A DNA stretch of 64,000 nt from Micromonospora sp. NBC_01813. Lineage in GTDB: Bacteria > Actinomycetota > Actinomycetes > Mycobacteriales > Micromonosporaceae. The notes below the pieces were generated by a model. The model did not search any database, was not told where the DNA came from, and worked only from the letters and a program-made list of their open reading frames with translations. The position numbers and the translations under genes are program-made. The stretch is taken from NCBI RefSeq assembly GCF_035917335.1, contig NZ_CP109067.1, forward strand, positions 6,137,001 to 6,201,000. The letters run 5' to 3'. How positions within the stretch are numbered: the first letter of the stretch is position 1; every line of letters starts with the position of its first letter. Shown here one piece after another: positions 48,913 through 57,435 of the stretch.

Positions 48913-49060
48913 TGGCCGCCGACCGAGTTAGCTGACGGGTTCGGGACGGAACGATCCCTACCGCTGATGCGGATTCACCCCAGTGGAAACTTGGTTCCCC
49001 GGCTCACCCCGGAGGGCGATTGGGCGGCGGTCACTGCCGGCACCGGAGGGTGCCGCCTGG
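48913..49060 (-). ncRNA. ydaO/yuaA c-di-AMP riboswitch
   Basis: On the minus strand the conserved core elements appear in order: GGGGTGAGCCGGGGAACCAA, a TGGGGTGAATCCGCA segment, the GCGGTAGGG element, CGTTCCGTCCCGAACCCGTC and AGCTAACTCGGTCGGC. These match the ydaO consensus closely. It ends about 15 nt before the coiled-coil gene ATG (48898), with a GGAAAGGAA ribosome site between. ydaO RNAs bind c-di-AMP and usually switch the downstream gene off. The outer boundary (49060) is approximate. Confidence 0.92.
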
Positions 49061-49299
49061 CAGAGACCGCAGGCAAGCCTACCGGATCGATGGCCGGCGC
49101 CGACACCTCCGGAACAGTGGTTGACCTGGGAGAAATCCGTTACCGGACAACGACATTCGGTGATGTCCACTGTCTGCACTTGATGGGGCACTCGGGGTTG
49201 CCGTCGTGCTACCGCCGCGTCTGACTGCGGCCCGGTTCGGTGCTTGATAAAGTACGATAAATAACATAAGTGCTAATTAGAACTTTTGGGTGAATCGAG
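49061..49299. promoter_or_regulatory. Divergent promoter region of the riboswitch transcript and the RCK gene
   Basis: About 240 bp. The right end (49240-49290) is AT-rich (GATAAAGTACGATAAATAAC), unusual for this genome, and should hold the RCK gene promoter. No gene seen. Confidence 0.5.
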
Positions 49300-49977
49300 A
49301 TGTCGGACGAGGACGCTTCGCCGGTCGCCCCGGACGACGACAGCGTCGTGGTCGTCGGGCTCGGCCGATTCGGTGGACAGGTGGCGTTGTCGCTGCAGCG
49401 CCTCGGGCACCCCGTGCTGGGCATCGACGACCATCCCAAACGGGTGCACCGCTTCGCCGACCGACTCCCTCGGGTGGTCGAGGCGGACTCGACGGACGAG
49501 CAGGTGCTCCGGCAACTAGGGCTGACCGGCCATCCGTGCGCCGTGGTCGCCATCGGGTCCGACATCGAGGCCAGTGTCCTCACCGTGGTGGCGCTCACCG
49601 AACTCGGCGTACGGGAGATCTGGGCAAAGGCGGTCACCGCCAAACACGGCCGGATCCTCGGGTCGGTCGGCGCCCATCACGTGATCTTCCCGGAGGCGGC
49701 GATGGGTGACCGGGTCGCCCACCTGTTGGCCAGCCGGATGCTCGACTTCATCGAGTTCGACGACGGGTTCGCCATCGCCAAGGTGTGCGCCCCGGCCGAC
49801 ACCGCCGGTCGGACCCTGGCCGAGTCGCGGCTACGCCAGCGGTACGGCATCACCGTCGTCGGAATCAAGGAGCGGGATCAGCACCTGCGCTACGCCCGAC
49901 CCGACTCGACGATCCCGCCGGACGCGCTGTTGATCGTGGCCGGGTCCACCGCCGAGGTCCAGCAGTTCGGCCGCTGA
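49300..49977 (+). CDS. Cytoplasmic RCK/TrkA potassium-uptake regulator
   Basis: A 225-residue protein from ATG 49300. Residues ~16-140 are a Rossmann RCK-N domain (DDSVVVVGLGRFGGQVALSLQRLGHPVLGIDDHPKR: GxGxxG and the acidic residues after the second strand). Residues ~150-225 are an RCK-C domain (GFAIAKVCAPADTAGRTLAESRLRQRYGITVVGIKERDQ). It would gate a K+ channel or transporter subunit (Ktr/Trk type) not present in the window. RCK-C domains of this kind bind c-di-AMP in some bacteria, which fits the riboswitch nearby. Confidence 0.9.
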   Translation: MSDEDASPVAPDDDSVVVVGLGRFGGQVALSLQRLGHPVLGIDDHPKRVHRFADRLPRVVEADSTDEQVLRQLGLTGHPCAVVAIGSDIEASVLTVVALTELGVREIWAKAVTAKHGRILGSVGAHHVIFPEAAMGDRVAHLLASRMLDFIEFDDGFAIAKVCAPADTAGRTLAESRLRQRYGITVVGIKERDQHLRYARPDSTIPPDALLIVAGSTAEVQQFGR

Positions 49978-50145
49978 ACCCGCCGAACATGCCGTCCTGA
50001 CCAGGCCCTGGTGCACGTGACAGGCGGGTTTCTGGCGATCACCGGCCTGTGATCCTGGTCGTAACCGTCTCGTCACGCCTTCATTTCGTGAGCTGATCAG
50101 CCTCTGGACTTTCGCAAACTCGTGACTCAGGCTACAGTCCCTGCA

Positions 50146-50159
50146 TGGGAGCGCTTCCA
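50146..50159. promoter_or_regulatory. CebR/LacI-type operator
   Basis: TGGGAGCGCTTCCA differs by one base from the perfect palindrome TGGGAGCGCTCCCA bound by CebR-type LacI repressors of cellulose use in actinomycetes. TACAGT lies ~8 bases upstream as a possible -10 box. Confidence 0.6.
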
Positions 50160-50387
50160 TTGATGGACGTGCCCCTAGATCAGGGTTCGACGTGCGCTGG
50201 TGCGAGGTCTGCGCCACCCATGTCAACCGCTCAGCCGTACGGCTGGCGGCGGGCCAGCCCGGACTCCGCCGCCAGCCACGCACCACCTGTCGAGAGGAGG
50301 TGGAACCAGAGCCACTCGCGTGGCCCGGCTCCCGCGCGTCACGCACGATCTGGACGCCAAACCGCTCGTGCGTGTCAGTAACTGATG

Positions 50388-50419
50388 GTGGGGACGGGGG
50401 TTGCCCTCCCCGTCCCCAC
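50388..50419 (+). terminator. Strong hairpin terminator
   Basis: GTGGGGACGGGG (50388-50399) and its exact complement (50408-50419) form a 12-bp stem with an 8-nt loop, two bases after a TGA at 50383-50385. Confidence 0.65.
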
Positions 50420-50496
50420 GCTAGTCCCCGATTGTTACGACGTGGAATCGCCGACAAGTCAGGACCACGACGCCAGTCCGGCCGATAGCCCTGTCC

Positions 50497-50520
50497 AGCC
50501 CGCCGATGTATCGGCGGGCT
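50497..50520 (+). terminator. Hairpin followed by T-containing tail
   Basis: AGCCCGCCGAT (50497-50507) pairs with ATCGGCGGGCT (50510-50520); TCGTTGTG follows. The inner pairs would open to give a usable loop. Confidence 0.6.
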
Positions 50521-50891
50521 TCGTTGTGTATGGCGGGCCCTCCGCCGGCTCCGCGTTGGCTGCCCCGTCGTCGTATTGGTCCGATGTGCCCAGCTCAGGG
50601 CGGGGGTCTCGGTGCTGGCGGGTCGGTGCGGGCATGGGTCGGCCGGTCGGGGCCGCAGCGTCCGTCCGGGCGTCGGGTGGGTGGTGGGCTGGCCGTGTCG
50701 CCGCCTCGTGTCGCCGCCGACCGGCGCGGGGCATGAGATGTGGTGGTGGGCAAGGTCACATCTGCGCCTACCGGGCCTGGTCCGAGCGGATCGGCCCCGA
50801 ATCGCCGATGGTGGTGGCCGAATAAATCGGCGAACATAGATGTCTAGTCGTGGTTCGTCCATCCGGCCGCCGTACCGAAAGTGAGACGCCC

Positions 50892-51971
50892 ATGCCCACG
50901 CCCGAGCCGTCGCTCACCTGCCGACCGTCCCATCACCGTCCCGACCGCCGCCGTCCCGGGCGGCTGATCCGTCCGCTCGGCGTGACGCTCACCGCCGTAC
51001 TGCTCGGTCTGATCCTGTGGCCGACCGCCGCGACCGCCGAGACCGCCGCGGACACCGTGCCGCCGACCACGCCCGGCATCCCGACGGTCGTCGCGATCAG
51101 CACCACCGGCGTCACCCTGACCTGGACCGCCGCCACCGACAACGTCGGGGTGACCGGCTACGAGGTGGCCCAACGGCACACCGACTACATCCTGATCCGC
51201 AACGCCAGCGGCAACCAGATCACCATCGACGGGCTGGTGCCGTCCTACACCTACCAGTTCTCGGTGTCCGCCCGGGACGCCGCCGGCAACCGTTCGCCGT
51301 TCGGCCCCACCCTGCGGCTGACCATGCCACCCGGCGACGGCCAGCCGCCGACCGCGCCCGCCAACCCCGTCGCCACCGAGGTCGGCACCGACTCGGTCAC
51401 CCTGCGCTGGACGCCGTCCACCGACAACGTCTACGTCGGCTGGTACGAGGTGCTGCGAGTGCACCCCGACGGGTCCACCACCCGGGTCGCCACCGCCCCA
51501 CAGCACCCGCCGACCGGCCCGACCGCCCGCGTCTCCGGGCTGACCGCCGGCACCACCTACACGTTCGTGGTCCGCGCCCACGACGACGCCGGCAACGCGT
51601 CGCCGCTGTCCGACCCGCTGACCGTCACGACCCTGCCGTCGACCGACACCTGCGAGGTCGCGTACCAGGTGCAGCACAGTTGGCCGGGAGCGTTCCAGAC
51701 CCAGGTGACCATCCGCAATCTGAGCCCGAAGACGATCGACGGCTGGACCCTGAGCTGGACCTTCTCCGGCGACCAGCGGATCGGCCAGCTGTGGGGGGCC
51801 GAGCCGGTCGACATCGTCGGCCCCGACATCACCGTCCGCAACGCCTCCTGGACCAGCCGGATCGAATCCGGTGGCAGCATCCAGTTCGGGTTCATCGGCA
51901 GCCAGTCGACGAGTAACACACCGCCGACCGGGTTCGTGCTCAACGGGGTCGACTGCGCCGCCGCCGGTTGA
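50892..51971 (+). CDS. Secreted cellulose-binding (CBM2) protein with two Fn3 domains
   Basis: A 359-residue exported protein from ATG 50892. A long basic N-terminus and signal peptide (LGVTLTAVLLGLILWPTAATAE) precede two fibronectin type III modules (~60-145, ~150-245; TLTWTAATDNVGVTGYEV and TLRWTPSTDNVYVGWYEV repeats). A C-terminal CBM2 follows (CEVAYQVQHSWPGAFQTQVTIRNLS ... WTLSWTF ... GFVLNGVDC, with the Cys pair and surface Trp residues). There is no catalytic domain, so it is a binding or scaffolding protein. It lies downstream of a CebR-like operator. Confidence 0.9.
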   Translation: MPTPEPSLTCRPSHHRPDRRRPGRLIRPLGVTLTAVLLGLILWPTAATAETAADTVPPTTPGIPTVVAISTTGVTLTWTAATDNVGVTGYEVAQRHTDYILIRNASGNQITIDGLVPSYTYQFSVSARDAAGNRSPFGPTLRLTMPPGDGQPPTAPANPVATEVGTDSVTLRWTPSTDNVYVGWYEVLRVHPDGSTTRVATAPQHPPTGPTARVSGLTAGTTYTFVVRAHDDAGNASPLSDPLTVTTLPSTDTCEVAYQVQHSWPGAFQTQVTIRNLSPKTIDGWTLSWTFSGDQRIGQLWGAEPVDIVGPDITVRNASWTSRIESGGSIQFGFIGSQSTSNTPPTGFVLNGVDCAAAG

Positions 51972-52050
51972 GCCGACCAGGTGTCCGACAGGTCAACGGG
52001 CTACCGGCAACGAAACGTTCCGGTGACGGCGACTTGCTAGCCTCGCCCGC

Positions 52051-52719
52051 ATGCGGGTGCTGGTGGTCGAGGACGACCCCGAGGTACGCAGTGCTGTGGT
52101 CACCGCCTTGCGCGGGGGCGGATTCGCTGTGGACCAGGCCGCGGACTGGAGCCAGGCAGACCTGAGCATGAGCGTCAACGACTACGACTGCCTGGTGCTC
52201 GACCGCATCCTGCCGGAGGGGGACTCGCTGCACCAGCTCGGCCACCGCCGCCGCGCCGGGCTGGCCCTGCCGGCCCTGGTGCTGACCGCCCTGGACAGCG
52301 CCGGGGACCGGATCGCCGGCTTCCATGCCGGCGTGGACGACTACGTGGTCAAACCGTTCGTCACCGCCGAACTCGTGTTGCGGGTGCGCGCCCTGTGCCG
52401 CCGCAGGGGCGTCACCACCCCGGCGCTGCTGCGGGTCGCCGATCTGGAGGTCGACGTGGCGCGCCGGGAGGTGCGCCGGGCCGGCATCCTGCTGACCCTG
52501 ACCCGCAAGGAGTTCGCCGTACTGGAGATGTTGCTGATCCGCCGACCCGCGGTGGTCAGCCGCAGCGACCTGTTCGAACACTGCTGGGACGAGCTGGCCG
52601 ACCCGAGCTCGAACGTGGTGGACGCGGTCGTGGCCCAACTGCGGCGCAAACTCGGTGAACCGCAGTTGATCTCGACGGTACGCGGGGTCGGCTACGGCAT
52701 CGCCACGGTGCCGCCGTGA
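52051..52719 (+). CDS. OmpR-family response regulator
   Basis: A 222-residue regulator. ATG 52051 follows TAGCCT by seven bases (leaderless pattern). The receiver domain has the acidic pair in VVEDDPEV, phospho-acceptor Asp51 in DCLVLDRILPEGD and Lys in DDYVVKPF. The winged helix (LEVDVARREVRRAGILLTLTRKEFAVLEMLL ... NVVDAVVAQLRRKLGEPQLISTVRGVGYGI) is complete. GTGA overlap couples it to the histidine kinase. Confidence 0.95.
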   Translation: MRVLVVEDDPEVRSAVVTALRGGGFAVDQAADWSQADLSMSVNDYDCLVLDRILPEGDSLHQLGHRRRAGLALPALVLTALDSAGDRIAGFHAGVDDYVVKPFVTAELVLRVRALCRRRGVTTPALLRVADLEVDVARREVRRAGILLTLTRKEFAVLEMLLIRRPAVVSRSDLFEHCWDELADPSSNVVDAVVAQLRRKLGEPQLISTVRGVGYGIATVPP

Positions 52720-54029
52720 TCCGGTGGCGGTGGCGCGGGGCGCGGGGCCGGCAGACCGCCAAGCCGCTGCAGACCGCCGACCGGCTGTGGAACCTACGGA
52801 TCCGACTCACCGCACTGGTGATGGCGATCAACGTGGTCGGGCTGGCCGGCATGGGAGCGGTCGCGTTGCTGGTCGACGAACGGCAACGCGACGAGGTGGT
52901 AGCCGCCGAGCTGCGGCGTACCGCCAGCACCGCGGCCGCACTGCTCTACTACGACTCCGGGGCGCTGCAACTGGACAAGTTGTTCGACAACGCGGTGGCC
53001 AACGGCACCACCGCCGTGTACGTGTACGAGGCCGGCCGGTCCGAACTCAGCCTGGTCTTCGCGTACCCGGCCCGGTTGCCGGTGATCTCGCCGGACGCGC
53101 TGCTCTCCCCGGCCCGCACCGTCTGGTCGACCGGCACCGAGATCACCGGGCCGGTCGGTGCGGACCAGAGCGAGCCGACCCCGCTGCTCGCCGTGCCGTT
53201 CGAACACGCCATCACCGGCGCGGTCTCCGGCGCCGTCGTCGTGCTCGGCGACACCGGTCCGGCCGAGTCCGCCAACCAGCGACTCGCCCTGGCGCTGGTC
53301 GTCGGCGGGGTCACCTTCACCGTACTGGCCTGCGCGGGCGGCTACCTGCTCGCCCGGCGGAGCACCGAGCCGATCGCCGACGCGCTCAGCCAACAGGAAC
53401 GGTTCGTCGCGGACGCCGCACACGAGCTGCGTACCCCGTTGACGGTGATCCGGGCAGTCTCGGAGACCGCGCTGATCGAACCACAACGCCGCCCGGCCGC
53501 GTTGCGTCAGGTGGTGCGCTCCGCCGACCGACTCGCCGACTCCGTCTCCGTCCTGCTCACCCGGGCCCAACTGGTAGCCGGTCTGCGGGACCTGCGCCGC
53601 GAGCCGTTCCGGCTGGACCAGCTCGCGGAAGAGGTGCTGTCGGACACCGTGCAACCGCCACACACCGCCGTGCCGGACACCGTGCCGGTGGTGGCCTCCG
53701 GGGACCCCGCGCTGATCCGGATCGCGTTGCGCAACCTGATCCAGAACGCGGTGCAGCACGGCCGGGTCGCCGACCAGCCCGCCGAGGTGCGCCTGACGGT
53801 CACGGCCGACCCGCCGACCGTCCGGGTCCGGGACCGGGGAGGCGGGCTCAGCGAGGCGGTCGTCGACGCCCCGGAGCAGCGCTTCCGGTCCGGAGCCGAG
53901 GACGGCACCGGACTCGGCCTGTCCATCGCCAGCTGGGTGGCGGAGCTGCACGGCGGGCAGTTGCGGCTGGTCAACGTCGCGGACGGGGGCACCGAGGCCC
54001 GGCTGCGGCTGCCCGACCCGCAGCACTGA
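52716..54029 (+). CDS. Sensor histidine kinase
   Basis: A 437-residue membrane kinase from GTG 52716. Two membrane helices (LTALVMAINVVGLAGMGAVALLV and LALALVVGGVTFTVLACAGGYLLA) flank a ~120-residue extracytoplasmic sensor domain. The phospho-acceptor is His236 in FVADAAHELRTPLTVIRA. The ATPase domain has an N-box (IALRNLIQNAVQHG), G1 (VRVRDRGGGLSE) and G2 (GTGLGLSIASWVAELHGG). It pairs with the preceding regulator. The signal is unknown; the lipoprotein and binding protein next to it are possible partners. Confidence 0.95.
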   Translation: MIRWRWRGARGRQTAKPLQTADRLWNLRIRLTALVMAINVVGLAGMGAVALLVDERQRDEVVAAELRRTASTAAALLYYDSGALQLDKLFDNAVANGTTAVYVYEAGRSELSLVFAYPARLPVISPDALLSPARTVWSTGTEITGPVGADQSEPTPLLAVPFEHAITGAVSGAVVVLGDTGPAESANQRLALALVVGGVTFTVLACAGGYLLARRSTEPIADALSQQERFVADAAHELRTPLTVIRAVSETALIEPQRRPAALRQVVRSADRLADSVSVLLTRAQLVAGLRDLRREPFRLDQLAEEVLSDTVQPPHTAVPDTVPVVASGDPALIRIALRNLIQNAVQHGRVADQPAEVRLTVTADPPTVRVRDRGGGLSEAVVDAPEQRFRSGAEDGTGLGLSIASWVAELHGGQLRLVNVADGGTEARLRLPDPQH

Positions 54030-54497
54030 TCACGAGACGTAGATCGCGCGCTCGCCGTTCGGGCTGATCGCGAACCAGCCGTCGGACTGCCCGTGCCCGT
54101 TCGTGTCCCCAGGCATCCGGTCACCGGAGTACCCGTACAACGGCCAGCCGGCCAGGCTCAACTGTCGTCGGCCGTCGGGTCGGTCGAAGCAGGCGACCAG
54201 TTGCCGGTCGATGCCCTCGACCCGGATCTCGCCCTGGCAGGGCACCGGCAGCCAGGACTGCAGACAGGAGCCCGCGCAAGCCGACCGGGTAGGGCTCGCG
54301 GAGTCCCGATCGGAGCGGTACAACACGAACCCCTGGGTGTCGATGACGATGTTCTCCAACGTCCGGGAGGCGACCGCGTACAGTGCGGTACCGGCCGGAG
54401 CCGCCGACGTGGTCGTCGGCGGGTCGGCCGGGGCACCCGCTGGCGGGTTGCTGCACCCCGCGACGACCAGGACCGCCGCGAGCAAGATCCGTCTCAT
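54030..54497 (-). CDS. Secreted lipoprotein with Lipoprotein_15 (COG4315) repeats
   Basis: A 155-residue lipoprotein from ATG 54497: MRRILLAAVLVVAGC gives a lipobox with Cys15. Two repeats of the family are visible: IVIDTQGFVLYRSDRDSASPTRSACAGSCLQSWLPV and GWPLYGYSGDRMPGDTNGHGQSDGWFAISPNG. Such repeats are common in exported actinobacterial proteins of unknown role. Its stop directly abuts the histidine kinase stop (54029/54030), so the two genes are convergent with no gap. Confidence 0.9.
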   Translation of the reverse strand: MRRILLAAVLVVAGCSNPPAGAPADPPTTTSAAPAGTALYAVASRTLENIVIDTQGFVLYRSDRDSASPTRSACAGSCLQSWLPVPCQGEIRVEGIDRQLVACFDRPDGRRQLSLAGWPLYGYSGDRMPGDTNGHGQSDGWFAISPNGERAIYVS

Positions 54498-54556
54498 CAA
54501 AAACTCACGCTCCAACCCGCAGGATAGGTGAGTCCGACCGGGTGCAGGAGGTGGAC

Positions 54557-55699
54557 GTGCGTGCAACGCTGGGCCCGATAGCGGTGCTTGCCCTACTGCC
54601 CGTGGTCGCCGGTTGCGTGGCCACCGGTGGCGACGAGGCGTCGCCGGCCGCTGTCTGTGGCAGCCGGATCGCCGTACTGGGCCCGCTCAGCGGAGACTCG
54701 GCGGACCTCGGCGGCTACATCTACGACGGGGCCCGGCTGGCATTCGACCAGGATCGCGCCGAGCATCCGGACTGCCCGGTCGACCTGGTCGACTTCGACT
54801 CCCAGGGCGATCCGAAGCAGGCACCGGTGCTGGCCCAACGGATCGTCGACGACCCGAGAATCGTCGGCGTGATCGGACCGGGGTTCTCCGGTGAGGCCGA
54901 GGCGGCACTGCCGATCCTCGACCAGGGTGGGGTCACCACGATCACCACCTCGGCCACCCGTACCGAGCTCAGCGAGCGTGGTTGGTCGACCTTTCACCGC
55001 CTGATCGGCAACGACACGGCGCAGGGCCGCGCCGCCGGCTGGTACATCGACCAGGTCCTCGACGGGGCGGCCGTGTTCGTCATCGACGACGGCGGCGCGT
55101 ACGGCCGGGGACTGGCCGACGAGGTGGTCGACCGGCTGGGCGCCAAGGTGGTGCAGCGGGCGACGATCGCCCCCCGGACGACCGACTTCGCGGCGGTGGT
55201 CGGTCAGGTGCGGTCCGCCGCAGCGGATGTGGTCTTCTACGGCGGCTACTACGGGGAAGCCGGCCGCCTGCAACGGCAGCTACGCTCGGCCGGGCTGACC
55301 CCGACCTTCGTCGCCGGTGACGCCGTCAAGGCGGACGGGTACTTCCGCACCGCCGGCGACTACGCCGACGCCGACGTGGTGATCACCTGTCCGTGCCTGC
55401 CACCCGAGCGGGCCGGCGAGGAGTTTCCTCAGCGCTATCGGGACGCCTTCGGGGTGGAACCGGGCACCAACAGCGCGGAATCGTACGACGCGGCGCGGGT
55501 GTTCCTCGCTGGGCTCCGGGCTGGGAACAGCGACCGGACCTCGATGGAGGCCTTCGTCGACGCGTACGACGCACCTGGCGTCGCTACCCACATCGCCTGG
55601 ACGAAAACCGGCGAGCTGGTCGATTCGTCCGTCTCGGTGTGGGCGTTTCGCGTCGAGCGTGGACTGTTCGTGGCGGAGCGGTCCATCCCGGCAAGTTGA
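54557..55699 (+). CDS. Branched-chain amino acid-type ABC substrate-binding lipoprotein
   Basis: A 380-residue exported protein from GTG 54557, with GCAGGAGG five bases upstream. The lipobox is LLPVVAGC. The mature part is a Peripla_BP_6 (LivJ-like) domain: RIAVLGPLSGDSADLGGYIYDGARLAFDQ, GVIGPGFSGEAEAALPILDQGGV, VFVIDDGGAYGRGLADEV and DVVFYGGYYGEAGRLQRQL. No permease or ATPase is adjacent, so it may be a solitary receptor, perhaps for the neighbouring sensor kinase (inference), or serve a transporter elsewhere. Confidence 0.9.
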   Translation: MRATLGPIAVLALLPVVAGCVATGGDEASPAAVCGSRIAVLGPLSGDSADLGGYIYDGARLAFDQDRAEHPDCPVDLVDFDSQGDPKQAPVLAQRIVDDPRIVGVIGPGFSGEAEAALPILDQGGVTTITTSATRTELSERGWSTFHRLIGNDTAQGRAAGWYIDQVLDGAAVFVIDDGGAYGRGLADEVVDRLGAKVVQRATIAPRTTDFAAVVGQVRSAAADVVFYGGYYGEAGRLQRQLRSAGLTPTFVAGDAVKADGYFRTAGDYADADVVITCPCLPPERAGEEFPQRYRDAFGVEPGTNSAESYDAARVFLAGLRAGNSDRTSMEAFVDAYDAPGVATHIAWTKTGELVDSSVSVWAFRVERGLFVAERSIPAS

Positions 55700-55748
55700 T
55701 CTGCGCGCCGTAACGGCGTGTCCGTGACTGTGGCAGAGGAGTTCAACC

Positions 55749-56477
55749 GTGACCGTAACGGTGTCAGCAGGTGCCGCATACCATCCGGCCGTAACCGACC
55801 CCGGCCACCGCCCGGCCAACGGGCCCGACCGGGTCCTGCGGGCTGTCGCGGACGGCCCACTCGGACCGTACCCCCTGCTCGAGGCGGCGTTCTGTTGGAA
55901 CGAGCGGCGACCGGTCGGCTGGCGCCGGCTCGGTCCGGCCCCGATCGGCCCGACCGGGCCGTTGCCGGTCGTGCAGACGGAGCAGCCCATCGCCGCGGCC
56001 CGGATGACCCGGCTGCTGACCACGATGACCTGGGCGGTCAGCGTTCCGGTCGGGGTGGCGACGCCACTGGCCCGGATCGAGGTGACCGCCGAGGCGTACC
56101 ACCGGGTGTTGCGGGCGCTGGCCGGCGCCTGGCGGGACGGCCGTCGGATGCTCGCCAGCCCCGATCTGGCCGCCGCGCACTATCCGGCGGCGCTGGCCGT
56201 CTGGCGGATGGCCGCACTGCTGGCATCGCCCGACCCGGCCGCCGGGGTGCTCACCTTCTCGGTGACCACCCCGGCGGCGGCGTTGCTGCGCAGCGCCGCA
56301 CCGGTCCTCGCACTCCCGCACACCGTCGTCGAACGTGGTGTCCGCAGCACGGTGATCCGGGTGGACCGTCCGGCGTTGTTCCGCCGGTTGCTGGTCGATC
56401 TCGACCCGCCGGCGTTCGCCGGGCGGGTGGGTGTCCGGCGGCCGGGTGGCCGGGTACCGACCGCGGTAGCCGGTTGA
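55749..56477 (+). CDS. Uncharacterised protein, 242 aa
   Basis: Starts at GTG 55749 with AGAGGAG eight bases upstream. The sequence MTVTVSAGAAYHPAVTDPGHRP is followed by a soluble, Ala/Pro/Arg-rich protein with LLEAAFCWNERRPVGWRRLGPAP and WAVSVPVGVATPLARIEVTAEAYHRVLRALAGAWRDG. No signal peptide, membrane helix or recognised domain. Codon use fits a real gene. It lies 49 bp after the binding-protein gene, so may be in the same operon. Confidence 0.65.
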   Translation: MTVTVSAGAAYHPAVTDPGHRPANGPDRVLRAVADGPLGPYPLLEAAFCWNERRPVGWRRLGPAPIGPTGPLPVVQTEQPIAAARMTRLLTTMTWAVSVPVGVATPLARIEVTAEAYHRVLRALAGAWRDGRRMLASPDLAAAHYPAALAVWRMAALLASPDPAAGVLTFSVTTPAAALLRSAAPVLALPHTVVERGVRSTVIRVDRPALFRRLLVDLDPPAFAGRVGVRRPGGRVPTAVAG

Positions 56478-56493
56478 CGGTCGCCGGACACCC

Positions 56494-56520
56494 CATCCAT
56501 CCATCCACCCATCCACCCAC
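56494..56520. repeat. Tetranucleotide repeat (CATC/CCAC)n
   Basis: CATCCATCCATCCACCCATC and the next bases repeat a 4-bp unit about seven times with some A-to-C changes, between two convergent genes. Confidence 0.6.
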
Positions 56521-56540
56521 CGGCCGGTGGGCGGAGACCG

Positions 56541-57434
56541 TCAGCCGGCGAGCCGCCGACGAGGCCTCCTGGTCAGGCCGAATCCGACGACGCCACCGAC
56601 CGCTGCCAGTACGCCGCCGAGCGTCGTCCAGACCCAGCGGCTGGAGAACTCGGGCAGCCAGCCGGCGAACCAGTCGGTGACGCTGCCCCACCAGCTGCGT
56701 TCCTCGTCCTGACCGGCGGCAACCTGGCCGCCGTCGATATCGGAGTCCGAGGCGTCGCCAGCAGCCTCGTCGCTGGCGTCGTCGTCGGTGAGCTGCGCGG
56801 CGCTGGTGAGCACCGCACCCTGTTGTCCGGTCGGGGTCAGCGGTGCGCGCAACCGGCCGCCCTCCGGGCTGGTGTCGCCGGAGACATCGGCGGTGATCCG
56901 CAGTTCGACCTGCACCGGCAGCCCGAGGTCCTGCTCGGCCAGTTCGGCCACCGAGATCCGGACGAAGTAGGTCCCGGGCAGCGGATCCGCCGACCACGGC
57001 TCGGCCCAGCCGCGCACCTGCCGCAGCACACAGCCGGCCTGGACCTGGCGGTCCGTCGCCGTGCCGACCGGCGACTGCATTCCGGCCGTACAGGGCTGCC
57101 GGCGCCGTAGTCCGTCGAAGACGTCGATGGTCCAGGTGGAGGCACCGCTGCGGCTGGCCGGATCGGCCAGGGTGACGGTCGCGGCGATCGAGCTGGTCTG
57201 GCCGGCCTCGGCGGGGAAGGACCAGTAGAGGTACTCGCCGGTCGCGGCGGAGACCCGTACCGGCTGATCGATGTTGACGGCGGCGGCGGTCAGGAACGAC
57301 GTGCCGGCTTTGGTCAGGGTGGCGTCGACCGGTAGTGGCGTCGGACCGTCGGCCGCGGCCGGGGCGGCGGCGAGCAGCACGACGGCGATCCCGGCGACGC
57401 CGGCCCCGATCAGCTGCGGGATGTGACGAGCCAT
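56541..57434 (-). CDS. Exported protein with C-terminal membrane anchor
   Basis: A 297-residue protein: signal peptide IPQLIGAGVAGIAVVLLAAAPAAADG, an extracytoplasmic domain with a beta-sandwich look (GEYLYWSFPAEAGQTSSIAATVTL, GTYFVRISVAEL), an acidic linker (DDDASDEAAGDASDSDIDGG), a Trp-rich segment, and a final membrane helix (VWTTLGGVLAAVGGVVGFGL) with basic tail. It starts one base after the VWA gene stop (TGA-G-ATG) and should be co-translated. The two share the plan of extracytoplasmic domain plus C-terminal helix. Function unknown. Confidence 0.8.
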   Translation of the reverse strand: MARHIPQLIGAGVAGIAVVLLAAAPAAADGPTPLPVDATLTKAGTSFLTAAAVNIDQPVRVSAATGEYLYWSFPAEAGQTSSIAATVTLADPASRSGASTWTIDVFDGLRRRQPCTAGMQSPVGTATDRQVQAGCVLRQVRGWAEPWSADPLPGTYFVRISVAELAEQDLGLPVQVELRITADVSGDTSPEGGRLRAPLTPTGQQGAVLTSAAQLTDDDASDEAAGDASDSDIDGGQVAAGQDEERSWWGSVTDWFAGWLPEFSSRWVWTTLGGVLAAVGGVVGFGLTRRPRRRLAG

Positions 57435-57435
57435 C

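Larger units (their letters stand above)
49978..50891. other. Gene-poor stretch with operator, small ORF candidates and terminators
   Basis: No confident gene in 914 bp. It holds a CebR-like operator (50146-50159), a possible short plus-strand ORF ending at 50385 (from ~50200, or a 21-codon version from GTG 50320 ending DAKPLVRVSN), and two strong hairpins (50388-50419, 50497-50520). The part after 50520 shows only low-complexity GC-rich frames. Confidence 0.5.

Noticed and set aside
49831-50862. Minus-strand 343-codon frame in the gene-poor stretch
   Set aside because: Arg/Pro-rich, covers the CebR-like site and both hairpins, and runs antisense into the RCK gene.
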